From: Torreya grandis | Taxonomy: Eukaryota > Streptophyta > Pinopsida > Cupressales > Taxaceae | Reading direction: 5' to 3' | Length of the DNA: 64,000 bases | NCBI GenBank assembly: GCA_037957365.1 | Contig: JARHVA010004904.1 | Span: 248,001 to 312,000 of the forward strand | Part shown: piece by piece, positions 48,650 through 58,549 of the stretch | Position numbering within the stretch: the stretch's first letter is position 1 | Layout of the letters: every line of letters begins with the position of its first letter | Position numbers and translations under genes: made by a program | Notes under the pieces: model-generated | What the model saw: the letters and a program-made list of their open reading frames with translations, nothing else | What the model was told of the DNA's origin: nothing | Database searches by the model: none

Positions 48650-50335
48650 TGTTATCACTCAAACCTTACACATGTTGAATTGGAAGAAGTAGTTCAGTGA
48701 GATAATGGGAACATCCCCAAGGTTGTGGGACCCTTGTGATCCTTGGGATGAACCTCTGGAGTAGGATAGATTCCTTCTATTCTAAATTCACCTAGTTTAA
48801 GACCAGTGTGCAGGCTTAAAGAGTAAAATGGTAATCTACTACTAATCTAAACCTAGGTTTTTGAGAAAAAGGTGGTGGGGGGGGAAGGTAAGAAATACTA
48901 AAACATAAAAGGTGATACACTCAAAATAGAGTGAGTGCTCTTACTACCATAAACATAGTGCCAACCTTTGAGAAAAATATGGTATCACACAGTTTCCACC
49001 AAGTCACTCCAAATGCATAAGTATTTTATGTAGAGACATGGGAACACAACGTCACACTGAGAGGGATGAAAAATGGCCCATAAATAGTGTCAACATAGAC
49101 CTAAGTGTGCACAAGATACGACTTATAAGTGAGCTTCAAGTTTGATGGGGAGGTATAAGGAATGGATGATAGAGAGAGGGGTGAATCTTACCCATAGTTA
49201 AATATCAACAAACATGAATGACACACAAATCATTAGAATAACAGAAAGAGGTGAAGTTAATTCTCATTAGTCTATAATATTTAGCCAATACAAGTGCTCA
49301 TAGAGGGAAAATTTTAGTAGCGTAAGGTTTATAAAATGTGTTGACACTTTTTATAATGAATAACTAAGATTTTATAGTGAATCAAGCCTATTTTATAATA
49401 AATGTGCCACTTGGGTGGTGAATGTAGCATTTAATTCTCTTGTAGTGCCACACTGTTAATTCACAAATTTTGATAGGTTGATTGGATTTGGAGATGGTGA
49501 CAAGGTCCTCTTGGGATACACATGTATACAGGGATGTAAGATCTTTCTAATAAGGTCATAGGGTGACATGAATCCACATCTCAATAACTAATAACTGATT
49601 ATGCATTTAATCACTTTGATAACACCTTAGATTATGCTTAACTACCTCTAATAACCTTCATTTTATCTAGCCACTACCCAACATATGGTAGTTTTTGGTT
49701 GATCCTAAATGTGGCACTGTAAGAGTGAAATGTGTTGTATTTATAGGTTCTTAGAGGAGTATTTTGGGGATTTTGTGTAGAAGTAGCATAGTCATGACAC
49801 ATGGAGTGATATCACTCAGCTTGGGTGAATTGAGAACTTCTTTGTGTCGAGCAAGCACTGGATTTCCATATGGTAGTGATAGAAGAAAGAGTTACACCCT
49901 ATTTAATAAAAGGGTGTAGATGTAGGATCTTATGCATGAGCATGAGACTATATAGGATGGGCATGGGGAGATATTTGAATAAGACTATGTATGAAGGTTG
50001 AAGGTCTTGGGTGTATCCTTCCTAATTTTTTATAACTCCTTGCATGCTTCTTATACTTGGCCATTCAAAACTTGGGCCCTCTATTTTTGAACTCATGCAC
50101 CCCTTGACTTGTGCACCAAAAAAACCTATGCATAAGCATGCATTGAAATAATTATACAAGCATGAGTCATCACTATACTACTATGCGGACTTGTGTTTCT
50201 ATCTTAGGCTTAGGTGTAGATGGGAAACACTTGTGCACTTTATTATTATAGTGATTGGGCATTTTTAGGTGTGTTATCTCTTTATAAGCCTTGGGAGGCC
50301 ATGTACTGATCATGGGGTGACTAAAAAAATCAACA
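48650..50335 (-). repeat. 3' LTR of B (genomic left)
   Basis: TGTTATCAC...CAACA, 1686 bp. It matches 52650-52740 plus 60516-62088. Easy anchors are AACATCCCCAAGGTTGTG at about 48709 and 52711, and CCTAGTTTAAGACCAGTGTG at about 48792 and 60570. The open frame at 50173-50409 (minus) spans the LTR end and is not supported. Confidence 0.9.
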
Positions 50336-52649
50336 CTTTTGGTGACCTTAGCAGGCCGCTTGCTTGTTAAGCAAAAATATAGTAGCCTTTGAAGTGATCC
50401 ATTAGGCATTGAGTCATTAAAGCTACAAACTAATTAGCCTATGCCTAAATATATTAAATTGAGTTCTTCCCTCAAAAAAACAAAATAGATAAAGACAAGT
50501 GATAAATGTACAAAATTCACTTAGAGGAAAATAAATATAAACTAAGACTATATAATGTGCACATAGGCACTTAAGGGAATATAATGTGGGCTAATCTAGT
50601 CTACTATATACAACCTAAAAACATGGACCTTAATTCTCCTAGATCAAAATAGAAACCTCTTATGTCCTTTATGTTATGCACCTTCCTATTGTTGATATGT
50701 CATAGGTGGAGGCATGGTGACATATTTTTGTTATGAAGGAGGCTCTCAAGGATGCTCATTTTCTTGGACCGTTATTCAATGAATATTTCCATAATGTTTC
50801 ATATAATCTTTCCTCCCAAATGGTTTATGTTTTCAAAGTTGAACTAATCCTTCCTAGATCTCTTAGCACTTAACTACACTCTTTACTCAAACTGATCCCT
50901 TTGAAGTGTGGGTGGCATGTGCTCAATGCTTAGGAAGCTTATGGATCTATCATGTTACCTTTACACTTCTCATAGCTATTACTCTAAGTCTAAGATGCCT
51001 CTTAGAAGCCCTTTTGATATATGCATGGGCATGCAAGGATTGATATCGCTTATTACCATAGCTTCTTCTACATTTTCATGTGGATCTTCATGCTCGATTG
51101 GCTAACATTGATCCCTCATTTTGAATGAGTCTTATGATGACTCTTCTGAACCTAGGTGTGTGTCCAAATCCCTATGGGCCTTAACCATCTACATGGTTGT
51201 GACCTCTTTTACATGCATGCATTATTGAAAATGGCCACTAGGGTAAAACTAGTCATGGGAACACTCTTGAGAGGATGTTGAATTATCTTCCAAGCTTGCG
51301 TAGAATTCTTCTAGCTCATCCTAGAAAGAGTTCTCCTCCTACACCTATGATTATGCCTATAGGCTCACCTTGGGGTGATCACATTCAATCTCTTTGAGCA
51401 TGCACTCCTCTTAAAGGTTATCCTTTTCTTTGAGGTATTCTTATATAGTGCCAAATGATAGCTCATTTACCCAAGAAAGATTGGGCTTAGGGTTTTGAAT
51501 ACACTCTAAAGTGGTGAATATCGACTCTTACTCATTAAGGTCCTCCCCTTCTACTACCACTTCATTCATTAACTCATCAACTTATTATGCTATCAAATTA
51601 TATCAATCTTTTTGCAGTGAGTTTAATTTTTCTAGAGTGGTGGTGTAGAGGGGGATGCCAATGATGATCTACTTACCATATTCACTTGTAGTATCCTCCT
51701 CATTTAAATAGTCTGCCCTTGCCTTCCATACAATTGGCCCTCCTTTGAAAAGGGAGATGGTGGGAGGGAAAGAGGATTTAATTGGTATAGAGGAAGGGGG
51801 ATTTACAAGGTCAAGAATTTTGGAGTTAGGATGTATGGTCCAAAAAGGCTACCATGACTATACTTGAGGATCCTAAAGAAGGATAAGTTCTTGAACTAGC
51901 ACAAACATATGCTTTCTAAAGCTTAGAAATTTAAAAGTAGGGGATTTACTTGAAGGTGTAATGGATCTATCCTACCTAAAGATAGGGACTTTGGGTATGA
52001 AATATTTATGCCCCATAGGTTGGCTTGTAGGTACAAGGGGAGCTTTCTTGAAGATAAGAAAGGAAGGAGCATGGTTGGTTAGATGTGATTCAATTCTCTA
52101 CATCTACACACGAAATTGACACATTCACTCTTCTTTGGATATAATCTACCTAGCCAAGCACTCCTCATCAAATCTATGTTATTCCATCATCTCTCATTAT
52201 TGAGTGTGAAATTTATGAGCAACCTCCTTTTATTACTTATCATACCCCTAATCTCTTTCAATCTCCCTTAGTTTTCTCTATAAATCAAGATGTATGTTGC
52301 TAAAGATATTTTGAGGCTAACTAAGGGAATAATAATGTTGATTGGGGAAAAGGTAGCTTGTGTAAGGTTAATTAGAAGAAATATGGGGTTTTCATAGGCA
52401 CTAAACTAGGGGAAGACTATAGGTGCTTGCATGAGCTTGATATGAGAAATGGGGAAGCATGACTATAGGATTTTCATGGAATAGGTGGTGAAAAAACATA
52501 TTTTAAACATTCACACTACTTAAACTAGTATATTTAGAAATTTAATGTCACCAAGTGCTCTATAGAGTATCTTCAACACTTAATAACTAAGGGTAGCACC
52601 AATTCCCTAGATTTTTTTTTGAACTGGTCCCATCGGGCATGCCAAAAAT
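50336..52649 (-). pseudogene. Element B internal region with acidic ORF
   Basis: On the minus strand a frame with few stops runs from about 51760 to 50960: FKGGPIVWKARADYLNEEDT, IPLYTTTLEKLNSLQKD, NPKPNLSWVNELSFGTI, EECMLKEIECDHPKVSL, EEFYASLEDNSTS, EHEDPHENVEEAMVISDINP, MHISKGLLRGILDLE. It is rich in Glu, Asp and Ser and has no domain I know. It looks like the acidic linker between gag/protease and RT of larger gypsy elements. Nothing else in the region is interpretable. The plus frame 50908-51105 is a shadow. Confidence 0.55.
52621..52649 (-). other. Primer-binding site of B
   Basis: The minus strand reads ATTTTTGGCATGCCCGATGG then GACCAGTTC, directly following the LTR end GTGATAACA. It is the best-preserved copy of the primer type shared with E and F. 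Confidence 0.75.
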
Positions 52650-52740
52650 TGTTATCACTTGAACCCACACTAGCTAAATTAGAAGAATTGGTTTAGTGAG
52701 ACAATGGAAACATCCCCAAGGTTGTGTGACCCTTGCACTC
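52650..52740 (-). repeat. 5' LTR of B, left fragment
   Basis: Matches the first 91 bp of 48650-50335. It is cut by element A; the last five bases (CACTC) are the left copy of the A target duplication. Confidence 0.88.
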
Positions 52741-52895
52741 TATTGGGTGGATATTTTGTCACCAGCTAACTGATGGGAAAAATAGGTGTTTCCACCATAT
52801 CATAGGTAGATTTATTAGCCAAATGTGCAAGTTGACCACATCAAAAGGGGACAAATCTCTCCTCTCATCAAGGGGAGGTTCCCTATAAATATGAG

Positions 52896-52898
<3 letters not shown>

Positions 52899-52966
<68 letters not shown>

Positions 52967-52967
52967 T
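52899..52967. repeat. (AT)n(AC)n microsatellite
   Basis: About 48 bp of AT repeat followed by about 20 bp of AC repeat. The other LTR of A has only a short AT run at the same place (58709-58730). Confidence 0.95.
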
Positions 52968-54129
52968 ATAACTAAGCTAAAAATAACACTCAGGGTAGGA
53001 TAACACCATCCATCTCTCTTTTTTTATATATGATCACAGACATAGGAGAATTTTGGTGAAAACATTGAAGACACTTCTGTTCTTTTAGAAGTGGTCTATA
53101 GCAAACAATAGGAATTCTTTTTGGAAAGTAACTGTAATAGGGCACAATAACTAGCAAAATGAGGTGTAGCACAAAGTCTCCACCTCAACTACCAAAGAGT
53201 GAAATATGAAGGATAATGGGGGCACAAAGTCATCCCAATATCCTTTACACAGACACATAAAAACAAACATGCTAGAGACAATTGTGATAGCACAAAGTCT
53301 CTCCACAGTCAGCTTTAAGACACCTTCTTGATTCCTTCCACTAGTTCTACTTGTTATATTAAATGGACAAGAATGCTTCTAAGAAATAGACATAAGAACA
53401 ATTTCCTAAATAACACAATCTATTCCAGTACAAAGTCTAAAAGGTCACTTGTTTTCTCATTCAAATAAAGAAATATGATTAACAATTTGAGCTCAAAGTC
53501 TCAGGAAATGCCTTTCAATTTGGGCAAAGTTTTGCTTCTATAACAAAGAGATCTCTCTTGCATAAAATAAGAGATTACAATATATAACACTCCCAAAAAG
53601 ACTTGGGCACTTTGTTTCATGGAATGGCATATGCTGCATTCAATGCCTTGAATGCATTTTTAGTTCTGTCAAGGGACCATGCTAGAATAGGGCATTAGCC
53701 TTAAATATGGCATGTCAATTCATCTCAAATGTCCCCTCCAAAGTATGGGCTAACTGTTCTTCTTCCCAATATTTGTGTAGCTGTCCACTTCACCTTTACT
53801 CGATCTAGAAAAATAAGATGTGCTATTGAGTGCTCGCTCTCTCTGATGTCCACCTAGTGGACTATTTCACCTACTAGAAATAATTCTTACACAGATATTT
53901 TTGGTCTTTCTACATCATCACTTCTTTCCTTACCACATCTTGTCCTTCCTTGATGATCTAAGCTCTCAAGCTATCTTCTCACTTTTTGCTGGCTCCTTTG
54001 GCTTCTTCTTTGGTTGGTCATTGAGTTTATTTTCAAGTTCGCACCATATTTGAAAAACAACAGATATTTTATTACCCTAAATTTGACATCTACAGGGACG
54101 TCATTGGTCACTGGTCACTTGAGCCACTT

Positions 54130-54625
54130 TTAACCTTGAACCTTTGAACCTTTTGGTTCAAGGTTTAATGATTTAATGGTTCATTCTTTGCTCTTCAAAT
54201 CCTTTGTTCTTCTAAGTCTCTCAAACTTTATTAAACTCATTGAACCTTTGAACTTTGAACTCTTTTGGTTCAAGGTTCAACGGTTCAATGGTTCAATCTT
54301 TCTTCTTCGAAGTCTTATTTCATTTAAGTCCTTTAAAGTTGTTTGAACTTTTCAAAGTTGTTGAAATTTAAACTTGCCAAAGTCTTCGAACTCATTGAAG
54401 TGCTTAACTCTTTTTGAACATTTGAAATCATTGAACCTTTAAACCTTGTTGAAATGGGGTTCAATGGTTCAATGGTTCAATGGTTCATTCTATTTTTTTG
54501 AAGCCTACCGATGGACCTTTTGGTTGAACCTCAATGTTGAATCAACCTTAAAATTGCCTAAGTGTTTGGAAGTTGTTCCTTTATGAGAGTCTGCCTGTTG
54601 AAGTTGTTGAACCCATTGAACCTGT
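54130..54625. repeat. TTGAACC/GGTTCAA-rich array in the left LTR of A
   Basis: Dozens of TTGAAC or GTTCAA words in about 500 bp, in both orientations. The hairpin TTGAACC-TTTT-GGTTCAA (54144-54161) is perfect. The same array is in the right LTR. Confidence 0.85.
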
Positions 54626-55029
54626 GAGTCCCTTGACTAAAAATACTTGAATAATTGAATAACTTGAGCGCTCAAAACATTTTTTGAGAAGGGAAGAGAG
54701 AATTTTGGCTTACAAGACTAAAATAGTTGATATGTTGTCCCAAAAATAAGTGACAAATTTTGGGAACAACTACTGGCTCTAGTTGGAGAAATTTCATCGA
54801 TTGTAAAAATAATTGAAGGGAGTAAAATCTAGAATCTCTGGTGCCTTTAAGTATGCCATTGGGCTAGGGAGTCATGCTACCCAAAAAGAAAGGTGCAAAA
54901 AACAAAAAAAATGAACAACACAAAACAAGCTAAAGACTATACAAAAATTATACATATATATAAGCTGATCTTATCTGATACTTCAAGGATTGAAGAGCTT
55001 CAGATGCCACCCACTGTGAGACAGTGAAA

Positions 55030-55290
55030 ATGGCATTCTATCTTGATATATCAACAAGAAACCATTTTCTCCCTAGAAGTGATGATTGGTGAATGGACCT
55101 CTCCACCAATTATCAATTTTTTTGTGCATTCCTTTTGGTTCTCTCCTCTTGCCCCACAGCAAGACTTGATTTCTAGTCTAAAAATCACGAATCCTTATTC
55201 TCTTGAAAAAGAGTTTCTTTACCTAATTTTGACGTGCAGTAGTATGGTCTATTACCATAATTTGCTATTCTTCTAGTTTAGTCCAGCACA
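55030..55290 (-). pseudogene. Element A integrase C-terminus
   Basis: The minus strand reads QVLLWGKRREPKGMHKKIDN, then WWRGPFTNHHF, a stop, GENGFLL. This is the end module of gypsy integrases (LLW.KRRE..G.H.KFD.LW.GP). The preceding catalytic core is absent: only about 80 bp separate it from the RNase H remnant. The plus frame at 55043-55276 is its shadow. Confidence 0.8.
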
Positions 55291-55369
55291 TGATTTGATT
55301 GTCAGCATCAAACACCTACCAATGATTAGCATTATCAGGCACACTTGGTCAAAAGACCAGCTCGATAGT

Positions 55370-55800
55370 GTACTACTCTTCAAAGTCTTTGTGAAGAAAT
55401 AAGAGGGTCATAGAGACAACCAATGTTTTTACACTACTATGAAGCTCTCTAGGCACTACAAATATATTGAAAGAATCAAAACTTTCAATACAGTCCCATA
55501 TAGATTGTGGTAATTGTACAATCTTTTGTTCTTGGTTTGACACAGGTTCCTCACCTAACAAACCATCAATTCAGTATCTCCTTTGGCGTGAAGGATTTTG
55601 ACACCTTTGTCTTGAGCAGCCTTCAACTTGAGTAATAGAGATTTGTACTTATTAGTGTTGTTGGTGTTGCTAAACTACAAATTGTATGAAGAAGGAAAAA
55701 TATCTCCTTGAGGAGATATTAGAACAATCTCAGCTCTAACATCGGTAGAAGAATAGCTGCCATCAAATTCTAGAATCCATACACCACTTGAAATTGCTCC
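55370..55800 (-). pseudogene. Element A second-type RNase H
   Basis: Minus strand: VWILEFDGSYSSTDVRAEIV, LISPQGDIFPSSYNL, a stop, NTNNTNKYKSLLLKLKAAQD, KGVKILHAKGDTELMVC, then IWDCIESFDSFNIFVVPREL and LHKDFEE. FDGS...A..VL.SP.G, then TNNT..Y.SLL, then KGD.ELMV is the extra RNase H of Tat elements. The first catalytic Asp (FDGS) and the Asp of KGDTEL are kept. One frameshift lies near 55560. Confidence 0.85.
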
Positions 55801-56577
55801 TTTCTCAGATTTTCCTTTGTTTAGAGGGGAAGATCCTTCTGCACCTATGCTATGCTTTATTAATTCTTTTGTTGTCTCATCTAAATCAATTCTTGGATTG
55901 CCACCTATAGGACTTTCATCTATTGAAACATGAACATCCTCTGTGGTTAAGAAAAAGTTACCCATTCCTAAAGACTCAAACAAAATTTGAGCTTCAGGGG
56001 CTGATGTTTGGGTGACAATATATTTTGCCTCCTTCTCAGGAAGTAGCCTCTACATGATGCCTTTGATAGGGATCCTCACCTCAGATAGGTCTATGCTCAA
56101 TTCTCCACCAACATCTTTATAGAAATTTTGCCCAAGAAGAATGCCGTAGGAGGCTAAGACGTTGACCACGAGGACTGTCATCTTAATTCTTTTTCTTGGA
56201 AAGGCCACAAATGCAAATTGGGCATCTTTGATTTGTCCCAGCAAAAGCACTTGGTTGTTTTCCATGGAGAAACATCTCCCAAAGGTCTTGGTCAATATGA
56301 TTCCAAGAGATTTTGCCACTTTAGCGAGCATGACATTGTCAAATGTGCCTAAGTCTATTATGTAGTTGTTCAGTTGGTGATTGTTTATCAACAGGGAGAC
56401 ATAAAATGGTTTTATCTTCTTGGGGGTAATAGGAGGAGTAATGACAAGGTTATTTCGGGTGGATGTGGGAGTCACCTTTGGGATAATTGGGCTTGTAAGG
56501 ATGGTTTTATTCTTTACACATTGAACCAACTTATCCAACTGTTTAGGGTTAGATTGCAGGAATTCAAATTCAGACAT
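55801..56577 (-). pseudogene. Element A protease and linker
   Basis: The frame 56577-56050 gives KKIKPFYVSLLINNHQLNNY, IIDLGTFDNVMLAKVAKSLG, TKTFGRCFSMENNQVLLLG and ASYGILLGQNFYKDVGGELS, a near-complete gypsy aspartic protease. The catalytic Asp-Ser-Gly appears as Asp-Leu-Gly. After one stop at 56050 the same frame continues as an acidic linker (EAKYIVTQTSAPEAQILFES, NPRIDLDETTKELIKHS) straight into the RNase H at 55800. RT should lie between them. The plus frames at 56162-56365 and 56374-56628 are shadows. Confidence 0.85.
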
Positions 56578-57227
56578 TTAAATTTTAGTTTTCTTGACAT
56601 GGTCAATTATATCAAATGTCTGAAATGAATTAGGAATAGGGGAAGGCAGTTCATCCTTCTATTTTTTAGGAGGGGTGGTATTGGTCTATGAATTTGAAGT
56701 AGAAGGTGCAAGAACATTTGGGGTACTTACTTTTTTAGTGATTACCAGGTCCTTTGATTGAAAATGCAAAGTAGTCCCTCATTTAGCAATTGAAATTGCT
56801 GTTTGAGATCACTCCCCTAATTTTCCCTTATTAGCTTATTGGGTTGACTAGTTCTAAGACTGGGTAAATAAAATGTATGATCCATCAAACACTTCACCTT
56901 TACTTTTGGGTTCATCTTAGTAATTCAGGAAACCAATGTTGGAGTCGCCAGCTGATTCTTCTTAGTTTGATGCAAAGAGATTAGCATCATCTTTTGGGTT
57001 AAACTCAGGTTGGAAGGAAAAATTAGATTCTATTTTGAGATATCCAATTGCTAAGTTGGCTAGAGCTACTTCAATAGCAAGTTTCCCCTAAGGGGGAGGA
57101 AGATGATTTGGCTACCCTTGATTCCTAGCAGCATTTCCTTGGTATAACTAATTAGGGAATATCCTCCTTAGTATATCTTGGTATGAAGGAGGAGTAGACA
57201 TCCCTTACACCATTTGCTTTTTGAGAG

Positions 57228-57911
57228 CTAACAACTCATTTTTAGATTTTGCACCATTAGATTAGTGGTGCCTATAGATGGATATTCAGAGGATGAAGAA
57301 GATTTACCTCTATTAGGATCTCTCCTTATCTTTCTTGCCAAGATGAGATCATCTTCCACCTCAGTAGCCAAATCTTGAGCTATAGCAAGGTCTACATGGC
57401 CAACCCATCTCAATAAGAAACTCACTTCAAGAAGTTGAGAGTTGATGAAAAAACATTTGAGATTCTCAGCTATCAGCTGAGAAATTTTAGGAATCCTATT
57501 CCTCAACTTGTCAAATTTAGCTATAAAATCCCTCATAGGATCATGAGGCTCCTTCTTCATTTGTGTGAGTTGGGCCAACAGGGCATGTGCATCTTTCATA
57601 GGCTTGAATTTGGCTTCAAATTTGGCTTTGAGAGTGTTCAAGTCAGTCACTGACTGAGCCTACAAATGGTAGAACTAGTTTGTAACAACACCTTGTAATG
57701 TTTCCATGAACAACCTAACTGTTATATCTTCATATTCCACAACTATCACACCATAGGCTATGCTAAAGGCTGTAATATGTTCATCAAAATGAACTCTCCC
57801 ATTGCCATAAAATTTGGGGAAACTCTTCTTGGAACTATGAGGTAGCTCATGTTGAGGTGGAGCTAGATTGAGTGGACCAAAAGAGTTATCCCAGGGGCCT
57901 TGAGCTACCAT
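57228..57911 (-). pseudogene. Element A gag
   Basis: Starting MVAQGPWDNSFGPLNLAPPQ at 57911, then SFPKFYGNGRVHFDEHITAF, YEDITVRLFMETLQG; after two stops, TDLNTLKAKFEAKFKPMKDA, HALLAQLTQMKKEPHDPMRD, FIAKFDKLRNRIP and a charged tail (ATEVEDDLILARKIRRDP). This is the retrotransposon gag domain. The frames 57911-57675 and 57650-57228 join across the stops at 57672 and 57657. The plus frame 57435-57653 is a shadow. Frame 58303-58085 (minus) lies in the leader or gag N-terminus and is not supported. Confidence 0.82.
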
Positions 57912-58412
57912 TGCATGACTATGGAAAGGGGGATAACAAATCTTGGTGGGGTATGTATGGGCAAAGCTCTGCTAGTAGAGGAAAAATAAGCTCTACCTTG
58001 TATTAGTGACCTGGTGTTGGTAGGAGGAAGATTCCTAATTCATTGAAGGTGAGGTTGTGGAGGAAACAAATCAAAATTGCTCTACTACACAAACTCAAAA
58101 ATAGGGTCAACAACACCTTGAGCTTTTTGGCTTCTTATATAGCATGGAGCTACCAAATTGTATAATAAAAATGTAAAATAACTGGCCCTACTTTGGCTTG
58201 AAGCTTGAGGCTTCAAACTACGTGTTCTTTCCAATTGGCGTGGAGCTGCCAGAGAATTGACTTTTGAAATGAAACGCTTGATCTCCAGCATCTCTAGTTT
58301 CACAACTCAGAGTATATAATGGAAATGGATAAGGCTATAATGATAATGGATAAGACATAGGTGATGCTTCAATCTAAAGCTTGAGGCTTCATATTGCACA
58401 AAATTGTTGTGT

Positions 58413-58440
58413 CCCCAGTGGAGTCACCAAAAATTGTTGG
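58413..58440 (-). other. Second primer-binding-site copy in the leader of A
   Basis: The minus strand reads CCAACAATTTTTGGTGACTC then CACTGGGG. It is the same sequence, including the last LTR bases, as the real site at 58528-58549, about 115 bp into the leader. Confidence 0.85.
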
Positions 58441-58527
58441 CATGAAGGTGGAGGAAAATGGTAATGGAAAAGGACTTGGAATAGTGAAGAAAATGGATAA
58501 GGAAAAAAACTAAAATTGCTCATTCTT

Positions 58528-58549
58528 CCCCAGTAGAGTCACCAAAAAT
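58528..58549 (-). other. Primer-binding site of A
   Basis: Minus strand: ATTTTTGGTGACTCTACTGG then GG, directly after the LTR end CAACA. TGGTGACTCCACTGGGG is the site type reported for Ogre-like elements (tRNA-Arg by that precedent). Confidence 0.8.

Larger units (their letters stand above)
52741..54772 (-). repeat. 3' LTR of A (genomic left)
   Basis: Starts TATTGGGTGGATATTTTG (TG changed to TA) and ends GGGAACAACT. It matches 58550-60510 along its length. It is about 70 bp longer, mostly because of the AT/AC microsatellite at 52899-52967. The frame at 52990-53172 (minus) has a counterpart at 58753-58938, but both are LTR chance ORFs. Confidence 0.92.

Noticed and set aside
52759..52962. Minus frame with a Tyr-Ile repeat
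   Set aside because: Translation of the AT/AC microsatellite.
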